Shown: piece by piece, positions 27,039-36,085 of the stretch | Position numbering within the stretch: the first letter of the stretch is position 1 | Layout: every line of letters starts with the position of its first letter | NCBI RefSeq assembly: GCF_014873875.1 | Contig: NZ_JADBEM010000001.1 | Coordinates: forward strand, 2,108,001-2,172,000 | From: Actinopolymorpha pittospori | GTDB lineage: Bacteria > Actinomycetota > Actinomycetes > Propionibacteriales > Actinopolymorphaceae | Length of the DNA: 64,000 nucleotides | Direction of reading: 5' to 3' | The notes under the pieces: generated by a model | The model's input: only the letters and a program-made list of their open reading frames with translations | Databases searched by the model: none | What the model was told of the DNA's origin: nothing | Position numbers and translations under genes: made by a program

Positions 27039-27986
27039 ATGAGCGAGCGCAGCGAACGGACCACGGACACCGCGGAGCCGCTGGAGCGAGCCGACCGGGT
27101 GGACTCCGTGGACTCCGCCACCGAGGCGTTCGTTGCCCACCGCAACCTGCTCTTCACCGTCGCCTACGAGATGCTCGGTTCGGCCGCCGACGCCGAGGAC
27201 GTTCTGCAGGAGACCTGGCTGCGCTGGGTGGGCGTTGATCTCGCCACGGTGCGGGAGGAACGCGCCTACCTGGTGCGGATCGTCACCAGGCAGGCACTGG
27301 ACCGGCTGCGTGCGCTCGGTCGGCGCAAGGAGTCCTACGTCGGGCCGTGGTTGCCCGAGCCGTTGCTGACCGCGCCTGATGTGGCCGAGGACGTCGAGTT
27401 GGCCGAGAGCGTCTCGATGGCGATGCTGCTGGTGCTGGAGACGCTCGGGCCGACCGAGCGGGCGGTGTTCGTGCTGCGCGAGGTGTTCGATCTGGACTAC
27501 GACGAGATCGCCGAAGCCGTCGACAAGACCCCCGCTGCGGTCCGCCAGATCGCCCACCGGGCGCGCTCACATGTCGCGGCGCGCCGACCACGCGGCATCG
27601 CCTCCCCGGCCGAGATTCAGGGCGCGCTCCAGGCGTTCCAGCGCGCGGTCGAAACCGGCGACCTGCAGAGCCTGCTGGACATCCTCGCGCCGGACGTCGT
27701 CGGCCTGAGCGACGGCGGCGGAGTCAAACATGCCCTGCTGCGGCCCGTCGTGGGGATCGGCAAGGTGGCTCGCTTGCTGGAGGGCGGCTGGTGGAAGCGC
27801 GACGCCGAAAGGTCGGTCGAGCCGGTACAGGTCAATGGCAGCCCGGCGCTCCTCGTCCGAATCGACGGGGAGATCGACGGCGTGGTGGCGGTGCGGGTCG
27901 AAAACGGCTACGTCACCGGCCTCTACCACGTGCGCAATCCCGAGAAGCTGTCGCGTCTGGAGCGGGAGACCGCCGTGAGCCGTTGA
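27039..27986 (+). CDS. ECF41-group RNA polymerase sigma factor
   Basis: A 315-residue extracytoplasmic-function sigma factor with a C-terminal extension. Region 2 is around residues 28-95 (FTVAYEMLGSAADAEDVLQE) and region 4 around 130-180 (TERAVFVLREVFDLDYDEIA). A SnoaL-like domain covers about 190-310. The group-41 marks are all present: WLPEP (104-108) in the linker, DGGG (225-228) and NPEKL (300-304) in the extension. In this group the extension tunes activity in place of an anti-sigma factor. The start is ATG 27039 after GGAG. It is divergent from its presumed COE targets. Confidence 0.93.
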   Translation: MSERSERTTDTAEPLERADRVDSVDSATEAFVAHRNLLFTVAYEMLGSAADAEDVLQETWLRWVGVDLATVREERAYLVRIVTRQALDRLRALGRRKESYVGPWLPEPLLTAPDVAEDVELAESVSMAMLLVLETLGPTERAVFVLREVFDLDYDEIAEAVDKTPAAVRQIAHRARSHVAARRPRGIASPAEIQGALQAFQRAVETGDLQSLLDILAPDVVGLSDGGGVKHALLRPVVGIGKVARLLEGGWWKRDAERSVEPVQVNGSPALLVRIDGEIDGVVAVRVENGYVTGLYHVRNPEKLSRLERETAVSR

Positions 27987-28217
27987 GTCCCAACGACCTA
28001 CAGCCCACTACGCCCCGGTGGGCCGCTACCAGTTCGCAACGTGACCGCTGGAGGCTCCCTGCGAGGTAGCGGAACCACGCGTACTACCGTGCCGTTCCAG
28101 AGCGAACTCATCGGTTCGGCTGCAGTGAGGCAGAGTCCCGATCAAGGGGTAGCCCGCAAGTTGCACCATGGAATCAGCCTTGGATTTTCGGCAGCCTGTG
28201 TCGCTAACGTACCCAGC

Positions 28218-29078
28218 ATGCACATAGCGATACCCGAGGCTCCTTATGGCATTGAGGTTCTGAGCCCAGTCCAGTACGGGCAGGTCCCCGGGCAGCCTGT
28301 GTGGGAAGGGGGGCTCTACCTGGACCTGATGCTGCCGACGCCAAGGCCCCCGGAGCTGGCGCCGGCGGTCCTCTACTTTCACGCCGGTGGCTGGCGAACA
28401 GGCGACCGCAGCTACGGCATGTATCCCTGGCACGGCCCAGTGCTTGCCGCGCACGGATTCATCGTCGGGAGTGTCAGCTACAGGATGAGCAGCAAGGCTG
28501 CGTTCCCCGCCCAGCTTCACGACGCCAAGGCAGCCGTGCGGTGGCTCCGAGCGAATTCGTCAAGCTACGGGATCGACCCTGATCGCATCGGCACCTGGGG
28601 TGACTCGGCCGGCGGGCAGCTTGCTGCGCTGCTCGGCACGACAGCAGACCGGGCGGACCTCGAAGGGGATTGCGGCTCGCCCGGATGGTCCAGCGCGGTG
28701 CAGGCCGTGATCATGCGCTGCGCACCAAGTGACTTCCTGACGCTTCCCCAGGATCAGGCCGAGGTACTGGACACGTTGTTCGGAGGTCCGCGCTCAGATA
28801 CGACGGACCTGCGTCAGCTGGCAAGTCCAGCAGCGCACGTGCACGCCGGGACCGCACCGTTCCTGATAGTGCACGGCACCCGAGACGAGACAGTTCCCTT
28901 CGCGCAAGCGCAAACCATGGCTGACACGCTGAGCAGCCACGATGTCGACGTCACCTTGCACGTCATGGAGGACGTGTTCCACAACCTCCAGACCAACATA
29001 GATCTACCATGGGGATCCGAGCCATGGACCGAACTTGGCTGGCTGGCTCTCGACTACTTCCTTCGAACGCTGGGGTGA
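28218..29078 (+). CDS. Alpha/beta hydrolase (HSL/BD-FAE-like esterase)
   Basis: A 286-residue predicted esterase. It shows an oxyanion HAGGWRTGD, the nucleophile elbow GTWGDSAGGQLAALL, an acidic region in FLIVHGTRDETVPF and the catalytic His in VMEDVFHNLQ. The GDSAGG elbow is typical of hormone-sensitive-lipase and acetylxylan-esterase-like families. ATG 28218 was chosen because the alignment-like N-terminus begins there. The substrate is unknown, and the surrounding genes are unrelated. Confidence 0.82.
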   Translation: MHIAIPEAPYGIEVLSPVQYGQVPGQPVWEGGLYLDLMLPTPRPPELAPAVLYFHAGGWRTGDRSYGMYPWHGPVLAAHGFIVGSVSYRMSSKAAFPAQLHDAKAAVRWLRANSSSYGIDPDRIGTWGDSAGGQLAALLGTTADRADLEGDCGSPGWSSAVQAVIMRCAPSDFLTLPQDQAEVLDTLFGGPRSDTTDLRQLASPAAHVHAGTAPFLIVHGTRDETVPFAQAQTMADTLSSHDVDVTLHVMEDVFHNLQTNIDLPWGSEPWTELGWLALDYFLRTLG

Positions 29079-29113
29079 GGCGTACCTTCGTTCGGTTGAC
29101 AACGGTGTGCACT

Positions 29114-29389
29114 TCACTCTGTGGCGCCGAACCGCTTGGCGAGGTCGCGGTGTGCTTGCGCGGTCCTGCCTGCTGGAGAAACGTGGGAACGTTCTGCGGT
29201 TGTGCGACTGAGACGCTGCTCGATCGTCTCGGCAAAGGCCAAGTGACGCGCGCGAGCGTACTCGCGGCAAGACAGACAGGTCACACTCTCTGGCCGTTCG
29301 GAAGTCATGGCATATGAGACCCGCAACCCGCATCCCGTAGTCACAACCCGCGGTAGGTCAGCGGCCAAGCCGAACGTAGCGGCCAGCAT
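29114..29389 (-). CDS. Small hypothetical protein with CxxC
   Basis: A 91-residue product (ATG at 29389) containing GCGLRVSYAMTSERPESV and TCLSCREYARARHLAFAET. The conserved-looking core with one CxxC resembles short uncharacterised actinomycete proteins. A longer frame upstream overlaps the next gene. Low-to-moderate confidence that it is expressed. It converges with the esterase gene. Confidence 0.5.
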   Translation of the reverse strand: MLAATFGLAADLPRVVTTGCGLRVSYAMTSERPESVTCLSCREYARARHLAFAETIEQRLSRTTAERSHVSPAGRTAQAHRDLAKRFGATE

Positions 29390-29454
29390 GTTGCGCACAC
29401 CGGCAGCGCTACGGACGACCTTCGAATCGACATGAATGTGCGGATCACTCTGAC

Positions 29455-30057
29455 TCAACTCGGAAGCCCCCACTGGCCCTCGCCGTACTTCGTCCATTCG
29501 GCCCGACTCGTGGCGACTTTGACCTCATAATTCGGCCCGATCGATTCCGTCCACGTGAGCCCGGCTTGCTGGTACCTGATCTCTGTGCCTGGCCAGCGCC
29601 ACGCGCCGGGCTTGACGGCTCGGAACTCGAACAGGACCACGGTCTTGTCGCCTTCGTCGGCAAGTTGGTCGCCGGGAGCGATGCGCCTGCCGATGACGGA
29701 CTCAGACTGTCGGTCGCCGGGATCGAATCGGTCAAGGCCTCCGTCCGTGGCCCAGATCAGGGGTGGGCTGTCCTCGAAGTCGGCGCTTCGGTAGAGGCGG
29801 ACGTCAACCAACTCGATGCCGCCAGGTGCGCCGGGGGTCTTGGCGGATCGGATCGTCAGCGGGAACGGTGACCTGTTCTTGAAGACGGGGCCGGCGAGGT
29901 AGATGCGGTCGTTGACCATCACGGGAACCCCGAGGTAGGCGTCGCGCATCCCGTCCTCGACAGCAATGCCAGGAAGTGGGACAGCACGATTCACAAGCGC
30001 GCCGACCACCGGAAGTGCTCCGAGCAGGATGATCCTCTGCTTGGTCGCCCAGCCCAT
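29455..30057 (-). CDS. Hypothetical membrane-anchored or exported protein
   Basis: A 200-residue protein starting MGWATKQRIILLGALPVVGA, a signal-anchor-like N-terminus. ATG 30057 follows GGGGGAAAC. The rest is beta-rich and contains GIAVEDGMRDAYLGVPVMV, a DFEDSPPLIWATDGGLD segment and a Trp-rich C-terminus. No known family recognised. It lies downstream of the lipoprotein gene on the same strand (249 bp gap). Confidence 0.65.
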   Translation of the reverse strand: MGWATKQRIILLGALPVVGALVNRAVPLPGIAVEDGMRDAYLGVPVMVNDRIYLAGPVFKNRSPFPLTIRSAKTPGAPGGIELVDVRLYRSADFEDSPPLIWATDGGLDRFDPGDRQSESVIGRRIAPGDQLADEGDKTVVLFEFRAVKPGAWRWPGTEIRYQQAGLTWTESIGPNYEVKVATSRAEWTKYGEGQWGLPS

Positions 30058-30306
30058 GTTTCCCCCATGCTCATCACTGGTGAGCGTCAGGCGCCGTGGT
30101 CGCAGTGTGCTGTGTGATTGATGGTCGGCAGGGGTGTGATAACCACTCGGCCTGAGCGGTCGCTGGATTGTAGCGACCGCGTGGGCAGGTCGGCCAGAGT
30201 CAAGGAGCGACAGGAGTTGGTCGGTCCTGCCTCGGATGGCGGAGGTCAGGAGCCACAAGCTTCCGCGGTTCGGTCGGACCGGCACTCCGTCGTCGGCTCG
30301 TATCCC

Positions 30307-30783
30307 CTAGGCGCAGACGATTCCAGCATTGGCGCGTGGCCAACGCTCGACGTCACGGTCCACGCGAAGGTAAACGGCGTCCGGGTCGGATGGCGCGAGC
30401 CAGAGTTGGAGATCGTCGGATCGATAACCGGTGTCCCGAGCGTCTGCGGGCAGTGCGGCGTCCTGCCGAAGCCCTTTGCGTAACTCCCTCGGGAACACCC
30501 CTTCCGGGTCGCGCACATACAGTCGGGCCTGCGTGATCGACGAGGCGACCGTGCCCAGCGGCCAACCGATGTAGAGCAGTACGGCACTGTCCCAGTGGCA
30601 GTGTTCTGGTCCGGCGACGGTGTTGAGCTCCGTGGTGTCGACCTGGCGATCCCCGTTCGTCCAGGTGAGTCCGGGGGAGGACTTCGGAGGCGAGAAGTAG
30701 TCACGTACCTGGTCTGGCGAGGTGGGCGAACCGGCGCAAGCGCCGCCAACCAGCGCCAGGACCGCCACCAGAAGCAGTCTCAT
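30307..30783 (-). CDS. Putative lipoprotein
   Basis: A 158-residue protein with a lipoprotein signal peptide MRLLLVAVLALVGGAC: the lipobox LVGGAC places the modified cysteine at residue 16. The mature part has no recognised domain (LYVRDPEGVFPRELRKGL, LQLWLAPSDPDAVYLRVD). Function unknown; probably anchored on the outside of the cytoplasmic membrane. Start at ATG 30783. Confidence 0.72.
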   Translation of the reverse strand: MRLLLVAVLALVGGACAGSPTSPDQVRDYFSPPKSSPGLTWTNGDRQVDTTELNTVAGPEHCHWDSAVLLYIGWPLGTVASSITQARLYVRDPEGVFPRELRKGLRQDAALPADARDTGYRSDDLQLWLAPSDPDAVYLRVDRDVERWPRANAGIVCA

Positions 30784-31166
30784 GCACAGATTGACGCCGA
30801 GGAGTTCGGAGCGGTTGCCCGGGACCAAGAATGGTTGCGGGCGGGGTGTGACGGCGCTCCAGCACATGAGGCGGCTGGTGAAGCCGGCATCGCGGGGCCG
30901 TTGGTAGGCCCCGGTCACCTCGGCGGAGACGTGCGGTGGACCCAGGTGCCCGACACCCTCCTCAAGGAGCTTGCCGCGTCCATCCTCGTCACGACGGGTC
31001 GTGGATACAAGACTTGTTCTTGGTCCCTCGTGCCTCACAGACTGACGTCGTCGATCCGGTCGTGAACCAGCCGCTCGTCGCTGCGTCGCTCCAGCCGGAA
31101 CCCCGAACGACCACCACCGGTGCGACTTCCGGCTCAGAAGCCAGCCTGAACGGACGGAGGAGACCC
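30784..31166. other. Divergent intergenic region, 383 bp
   Basis: It separates the lipoprotein gene (minus) from the acyltransferase gene (plus). I see no convincing gene, tRNA, repeat or hairpin in it. It presumably holds the two promoters, but no clear -35/-10 pair could be identified. Confidence 0.5.
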
Positions 31167-32197
31167 ATGAACGTGCGCCCAGACGAACGACCGCCAACAG
31201 GACTCGACATCGCTGATGTACAGCGACGACTTCGCTTGCCGAAAGCGACAGTCACCTGGCTACACAACCTGCACGTTCCGGTCACATCAGAGGCACCGGT
31301 ACTCCCCGACGACAGCGACGCGGGTGAGCTGCTCGACAAGCTGGGCGTCGATGCGATCGACCGTGCCGCCACCCTTGAAGCTCGGCCGGACCCGGCGGCA
31401 CACGCCGCGCTCTGGTCGATCCTCGAGGCGGCCTATCACGATCTACGACTCACCATGGGTATGCCACCCACGGGCGGCGGATGGCCCGCGCTACCCCCGC
31501 ACACCGGCCCGTCGGGCGGCACCTCCTTGTCTGGGTATGCCTCACGATCTTGCCCCACGTACGTCGCTACCACGCCGAGCACCGCCTCCCCGATGACATC
31601 TCTTGGGCCAGCCTGGCAGCGTTGGGCGCCGAGATGGAATGGTCCAGACAGGTCACCGGCATCAGTGGCTTGGACGCCACTTGGGGCATGCCGCGGGTCT
31701 TCCGGGGAGTCACCTACCGGCTTGGACGGCTCGCGTTCGACCGTCAGCGACCGAGGTCCGGCCCGCCAGACCATCCCATCCTCCCTCTGGGCCACAGCGG
31801 ACTGAACACCCACGTTCCATCCGACGGCGGGCCCCTGGAGCCTGCCGCCTGCGACAACTCGTTCAGCACGGCCCTGGAGTTCTTCCCCAACCGCTTCCCA
31901 GAGCAAGTCGTTGCCTTCGGCTGTCACTCCTGGCTCATGGATGAGCAACTGGCGACCTACCTCCCGAAGACGTCGAACATCCTTCGCTTTCAGGGCCGAT
32001 TTGAGACCTTTACCGACCGCGAGCAAGCCGACTGGGCGCCGCTGGAAAACCTGTTTCACCGACGCTACGAGGGTAAGAACGTCTCCACGGAACTGCTCGA
32101 CGAACTCCCTCAAGACAGCACCCTTCAACGAGCCATCGTTCGCCACCTACGCGGTGGCGGCCACTGGTACAACCAGACAGGTTGGATCTTGATCTAA
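31167..32197 (+). pseudogene. Acyltransferase-domain-like protein, frameshifted
   Basis: It starts MNVRPDERPPTGLDIADVQ at 31167 after GGAGGAG. The first about 115 residues are in one frame. After the GGGCGG at 31514-31519 the frame is one base off, and the rest (RHLLVWVCLTILPHVRRYHA, ISWASLAALGAEMEWS, VFRGVTYRLGRLAFDR, AFGCHSWLMDEQLATYLPKT, SNILRFQGRF) continues to 32197. One restored base gives about 343 residues. It resembles uncharacterised actinomycete proteins with a GNAT-like C-terminal acyltransferase region. Confidence 0.8.
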
Positions 32198-32382
32198 CCG
32201 GCCCTCACATGCTGGCCCGCGATGTGAGGTCGTCGACCAGGTGCTCACTTTCGCCCGACATTGCAGGTCGTAGGTAACGCTGGGGACATCCCAACCCGCG
32301 GTCATCGTCCGACGCTATAGGAGAGGTTCGGACACCCACACCGTCTAGGCTGCGTCGCACACCGACGACGGAGGTGCTGAGC

Positions 32383-33165
32383 ATGACGGGGAACAACCGG
32401 CTTCGATGCGACGACTGTTCCGTCCTCGTGGAGGGACCTAATCTTGAAGCCTTCAGCGACGCCTACCTTGCTCACGCCCGCTCCCGACACCCGGACTGGT
32501 CGTTCTCGGATATGGCCATCCGCAACGTCGCTGAGGCGACCCAGCGGATCACCGGTTCAACGAAGCGGCTCGACACCATCGGCCCGGTGACCATTCATCC
32601 TGTCTCAGTCTCGCGAATCTCCGATTGGCTGGACTTCTTCGACCACCACGCCTTCGCGGGCAATCCCGTCGACGCGTGCTGTTACTGCGCCGGACCGCAC
32701 GTGATTCGACGTGGACAGCAGGGTGGGATCGAACAGCGCCCGTGGCGTCAGAACCGTGAACTCATGATCAGCCTCCTCCGCAGCGGCCGAGCCTACGGTT
32801 ACCTCGCCTACGTCGACGACAAGCCGGCCGGATGGGTCAACGCCTCGACGCGGTCCGAATGTGAGACTTACCGGCTCGGCGACAGCGGCGACCCTTCGGA
32901 TCGGGACGTCATCGCCATCTCCTGCTTCGGGATCGCCCCGCCTTACCGAGGGCACGGACTCGTGCACCTGCTACTCCAGCGAGTCCTAGGCGACGCGGCG
33001 TCCAGAGGTGCGCACTGGGTCGAGGCCTATCCCTTCAATGAGCAGGAGAATGTCGACGAGGACAACTGGCTGGGGCAAGCCGTGCTCCTTGCCGCTCACG
33101 GGTTCGAGGCCGTAGGGACTCTGCGGCGACAGAGTGTGATGCGCGTCCGCGTCAACCCCGCGTGA
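32383..33165 (+). CDS. GNAT acetyltransferase with N-terminal CxxC module
   Basis: A 260-residue protein (ATG 32383, GGAGG upstream). Residues 1-50 form a small module with CDDC and HARSRHPDW, like a zinc-ribbon or C2H2-type add-on. The GNAT domain follows from about residue 65 with CCYCAGPH, the acetyl-CoA region ISCFGIAPPYRGHGLVHLLL, AYPFNEQENVDEDNWLGQ and HGFEAVGTLRRQSVMRV. The two-part layout is seen in some actinomycete GNATs. Substrate unknown. Confidence 0.84.
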   Translation: MTGNNRLRCDDCSVLVEGPNLEAFSDAYLAHARSRHPDWSFSDMAIRNVAEATQRITGSTKRLDTIGPVTIHPVSVSRISDWLDFFDHHAFAGNPVDACCYCAGPHVIRRGQQGGIEQRPWRQNRELMISLLRSGRAYGYLAYVDDKPAGWVNASTRSECETYRLGDSGDPSDRDVIAISCFGIAPPYRGHGLVHLLLQRVLGDAASRGAHWVEAYPFNEQENVDEDNWLGQAVLLAAHGFEAVGTLRRQSVMRVRVNPA

Positions 33166-33332
33166 CACCGCATGCGAGGCCAGTCTGAGGGCTGCTCAGA
33201 CGTCGAGGCCGTGTCGAACAGGACCGGATCAGTGGGCTAACGGCCCCCTAATGGCCAGGTGACGCGGGACAGCAGGGCCTACCGGTCCGTCACGTCGGCC
33301 GACAGTAAGGTATTGGGTCTCACTTCGCCCTC

Positions 33333-34076
33333 GTGCGAAACTTCGTGGAGGATCGATCGGAACGAAAATGTGAGGGTGTGGTGAGACCTACTGCGGGGCC
33401 TTGTGAGCAAGACGGAGTAGCCGAGCCTTCCGTCCCGGAACCGCCTGCGGCCAGAACGCCCGCCTCGGGGAACCTTGCCCCGGCAGATGCCGCCGAGCTG
33501 CTCCAGCGTCAGGATCGCCTGCAGCGCGAGGTCACCCGGATGGAGGCGGAGCTGGATCTCGGTCGTCTGCTCGGACGGGTGGGCCGGGTCGAGCGGATCG
33601 GCAGTGCAGCGTCGGGGCTGATGGTCTGGCGTGATCTCGACCTCAGCATCTACTGCACCGGGCCCGACCCCGGCCGGGACGTCGCCGCTGCACTCGGCGA
33701 GCTGCTGGGCCATCCGGGCATCCGGGCAGCCGATTACCGCGACGAGCTTGGTCCGCGCAGTCCGTCGGGCGGCGAGCATGACCAGCGCCACTACGCGACC
33801 CTGCGCTACGTCGCCGGCGACGGCGAGTGGTGGAAGATCGACCTGTCGTTCTGGACGGACGCCGGTCCGCGGGACGAGTTCATCGACCCTGCGGCGCTGC
33901 AACGACGACTCACCGACGAGACCCGGCTCGCGATCCTGTGGATCAAGGACGTTCTCCACAGGCTGGACGGCTATCTCCGCGAGTTCGCCGGCATCGACGT
34001 CTACGACGCGGTACTCAACCACGGAGTGCGCACACCGGCCGAGTTCGAGGTGTATCTGGCCCGACGACGCACGTAG
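33333..34076 (+). CDS. Nucleotidyltransferase-like hypothetical protein
   Basis: Up to 247 residues. The first about 60 are charged and low-complexity; the start is uncertain, with GTG 33333 shown and GTG 33381 possible. The core has IGSAASGLMVWRDLDLSIYC, a GS...DxD pattern expected of a minimal nucleotidyltransferase fold, followed by WWKIDLSFWTDAG and a helical C-terminus with RLAILWIKDVLHRL. The assignment rests on motif pattern only. The next gene, a GNAT, starts 61 bp downstream. Confidence 0.6.
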   Translation: MRNFVEDRSERKCEGVVRPTAGPCEQDGVAEPSVPEPPAARTPASGNLAPADAAELLQRQDRLQREVTRMEAELDLGRLLGRVGRVERIGSAASGLMVWRDLDLSIYCTGPDPGRDVAAALGELLGHPGIRAADYRDELGPRSPSGGEHDQRHYATLRYVAGDGEWWKIDLSFWTDAGPRDEFIDPAALQRRLTDETRLAILWIKDVLHRLDGYLREFAGIDVYDAVLNHGVRTPAEFEVYLARRRT

Positions 34077-34137
34077 TCGACGGGGCCCCTTCGTATCGCG
34101 TACCGGGCAAGGGCGACCTATCAATAGCGTCGGCCGC

Positions 34138-34638
34138 ATGTTTCGCGAGGCACAGTCCACGGACTTCGACGCCATCATGGCCCTCTACCGCCAACTGCAC
34201 CCCCACGATCCCCCCATCACCGACGGATCCGACCGTGTCACCTTCGACCAGATCCTCGCCACCGAGTGGCTCCACCTCTACGTACTGGAGCAGGACGAGA
34301 CGGTCATCGCCACCACCTACCTCAACCTCATCCCCAACATCACCCGATCCGCCTCGCCGTACGCAGTGATCGAGAACGTCGTCGTCGACGAAACACGACG
34401 CGGCCGCGGCCACGGAAAGATGATCATTGCTCACACACTCCAGCAAGCTTGGGACGCCGGCTGTTACAAGGCCATGCTCATGACCGGATCCCGTCGGGAA
34501 TCGACACACGCCTTCTACCGAGCCTGCGGCTTCTCCGCAGACGACAAGACCGGCTACACCGCTCGGCCGCCCCGGGAATCCACCGATGCTGATGCAACAC
34601 GAACGCGTGACGAGGTTGCACCTGTCGGCCCGGCGTGA
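34138..34638 (+). CDS. GNAT acetyltransferase
   Basis: A 166-residue acetyltransferase: MFREAQSTDFDAIMALYRQL, the acetyl-CoA loop IENVVVDETRRGRGHGKMII (about residues 78-97), and the C-terminal FYRACGFSADDKTGY. The protein ends with an Ala/Asp/Thr tail that looks non-conserved. Acceptor unknown. It converges with the LuxR fragment at 34731. Confidence 0.88.
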   Translation: MFREAQSTDFDAIMALYRQLHPHDPPITDGSDRVTFDQILATEWLHLYVLEQDETVIATTYLNLIPNITRSASPYAVIENVVVDETRRGRGHGKMIIAHTLQQAWDAGCYKAMLMTGSRRESTHAFYRACGFSADDKTGYTARPPRESTDADATRTRDEVAPVGPA

Positions 34639-34730
34639 CAGTTCTGGGACGTGATGGCGCGGGCTGGCAATGACTGCGTACTGGTCCGCGGGACGGCTGC
34701 ACGCGCCTCCCCGCCGGGGCGGCCGCTGAG

Positions 34731-35229
34731 CTAAGAGGGCAGGTCAAGGCGGGCCAGTTCGGTCCGGTTGGTCACGCCGAGCTTCGGGAACGCGCGGTAG
34801 AGATGGTGGCCGACGGTTTTCGGGCTGATAAAGAGCTGCGCCCCGATCTCTTTGTTCGTGGCCCCGCTGGCGGCAAGCCGGACGATCTGCAGTTCCTGGG
34901 GGGTGAGCGCGGCGAGCGGATCGTCGGCGCGATCCATGATTGATTCGCCCGCCGCACGCAGTTCGGCGCGAGCGTGGTTGGCCCACAAGACGGCTCCCAA
35001 CTGCTCGAAATGCGTCAGTGCCGCCCGTAATTGTCGTCGTGCTTCGTGCTTCCGGCGGGACCTGCGTAGCCACTCGCCGTACAGCAGCATGCTCCTTGCT
35101 TGTTGGAAGCCGAGATCGGGACAGCTGACCGCCTGCTCGAAATGCCGCAGCCCGGCGGCCAGGTCCCCTACCGACAGCGCTGGTGACGGGTCAATCCCGA
35201 GGACCGGCAGGCAGTCCTCGACGGCAACG
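34731..35229 (-). pseudogene. LuxR-family (LAL-type) regulator, C-terminal fragment
   Basis: Only the end of a large LuxR protein remains: a TPR-like region (LYGEWLRRSRRKHEARRQLR) and an intact HTH (LTPQELQIVRLAASGATNKE, then KTVGHHLYRAFPKLGV). Full-length LAL regulators have about 900 residues with an N-terminal ATPase; here about 160 remain and there is no credible start. Similarity to the family fades near 35165, and at 35230 the sequence becomes a copy of the tRNA-Gly downstream flank, so the gene seems cut by a recombination at that site. Confidence 0.85.
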
Positions 35230-35262
35230 CTCTGGGCTGGGCCTTTGTGGTGGAGCGGGTGA
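35230..35262. repeat. Partial copy of the tRNA-Gly 3' end and downstream flank
   Basis: 33 bp match positions 45106-45138 at 32 of 33 bases, including the last bases of the tRNA gene (TGGTGGAGCGGGTGA) and part of its downstream hairpin. It marks the left edge of the mosaic region and the breakpoint of the LuxR fragment. An attachment-site origin is inferred. Confidence 0.75.
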
Positions 35263-35287
35263 GGGGATGCGGATACTCTGTGCCGCT

Positions 35288-36085
35288 GTGACGGACGACC
35301 AAGGCATTCGCGGCGTCCTGTTCGACTCTGGTGGTGTGTTGATCGGCCCGGTTGGCGGGCGCTGGAACCCGCGGTACGACTTCGAGAGCATCGTCGTCGA
35401 GCACTACCCCGAGACCCGGGTGGAACTCTTCCCAAAGGCGTTCGCTGTCGGCCAACGGACGCTCGATGCGACCACCACGACAGTGAACCGCACTGTCTAC
35501 CACCGCGCCATGCTGCAGGTTCTCGGCATCGACGAGCCCTCCGAGGCGCTGCTTCACGAGCTTGAGGCGCCGGCGGCCGGACCGACCATCGAGCCCTTTC
35601 CTGACGTACGCCCCGTCCTTGACCAACTTCAGGCGTGGGGCGTGGGCATGTCAGTCGTCTCTGACAACTGGGCCGGGTTGGAGCTGGGCTATCGCGCACT
35701 CGGCATCGAGCACTACTTTGCCGGCTTCGTTATCTCGGAGGTACTTGGCTGTTGCAAGCCGGATCCGCGGATGTACGCGGCCGGAAGCGATCTTCTCGGT
35801 CTCGATCCCGGCGAATGCTTGTTCATCGACGATGATCCCGAGCTGGTCTCCGCCGCGATCCAACTCGGGTACCAAGGAGTTGCTCTCATACGGGTGGGCC
35901 AGCACCCGGCGACCGTCCCGGCGATCACCACACTCGATGAGCTGCTGCCTCTCGTTGCAGGAGCTCGACGTAGCGGACCCGTTGCAGGTGCACGGGAGGA
36001 TTGCCCGCCGAGTGACCTTACGTCGAGTCGGTCGCATGAGCGCACTAACGCTGATTCTCGCGCAGCGGATTCAACCCCAGCTTGA
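35288..36085 (+). CDS. HAD-superfamily hydrolase
   Basis: About 265 residues starting with GTG 35288 (ATG 35267 possible). Motif I is GVLFDSGGVLIGP, where the second acidic residue of DxD is replaced by Gly (DSGGV). Motif II is MSVVSDNWAGLELG, motif III is around LGCCKPDPRMY, and motif IV is ECLFIDDDPELVSAA. Phosphatase activity is possible but the DxS variant of motif I is unusual. The last about 12 codons come from the adjacent insertion sequence, so the natural C-terminus has been replaced. Confidence 0.8.
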   Translation: MTDDQGIRGVLFDSGGVLIGPVGGRWNPRYDFESIVVEHYPETRVELFPKAFAVGQRTLDATTTTVNRTVYHRAMLQVLGIDEPSEALLHELEAPAAGPTIEPFPDVRPVLDQLQAWGVGMSVVSDNWAGLELGYRALGIEHYFAGFVISEVLGCCKPDPRMYAAGSDLLGLDPGECLFIDDDPELVSAAIQLGYQGVALIRVGQHPATVPAITTLDELLPLVAGARRSGPVAGAREDCPPSDLTSSRSHERTNADSRAADSTPA

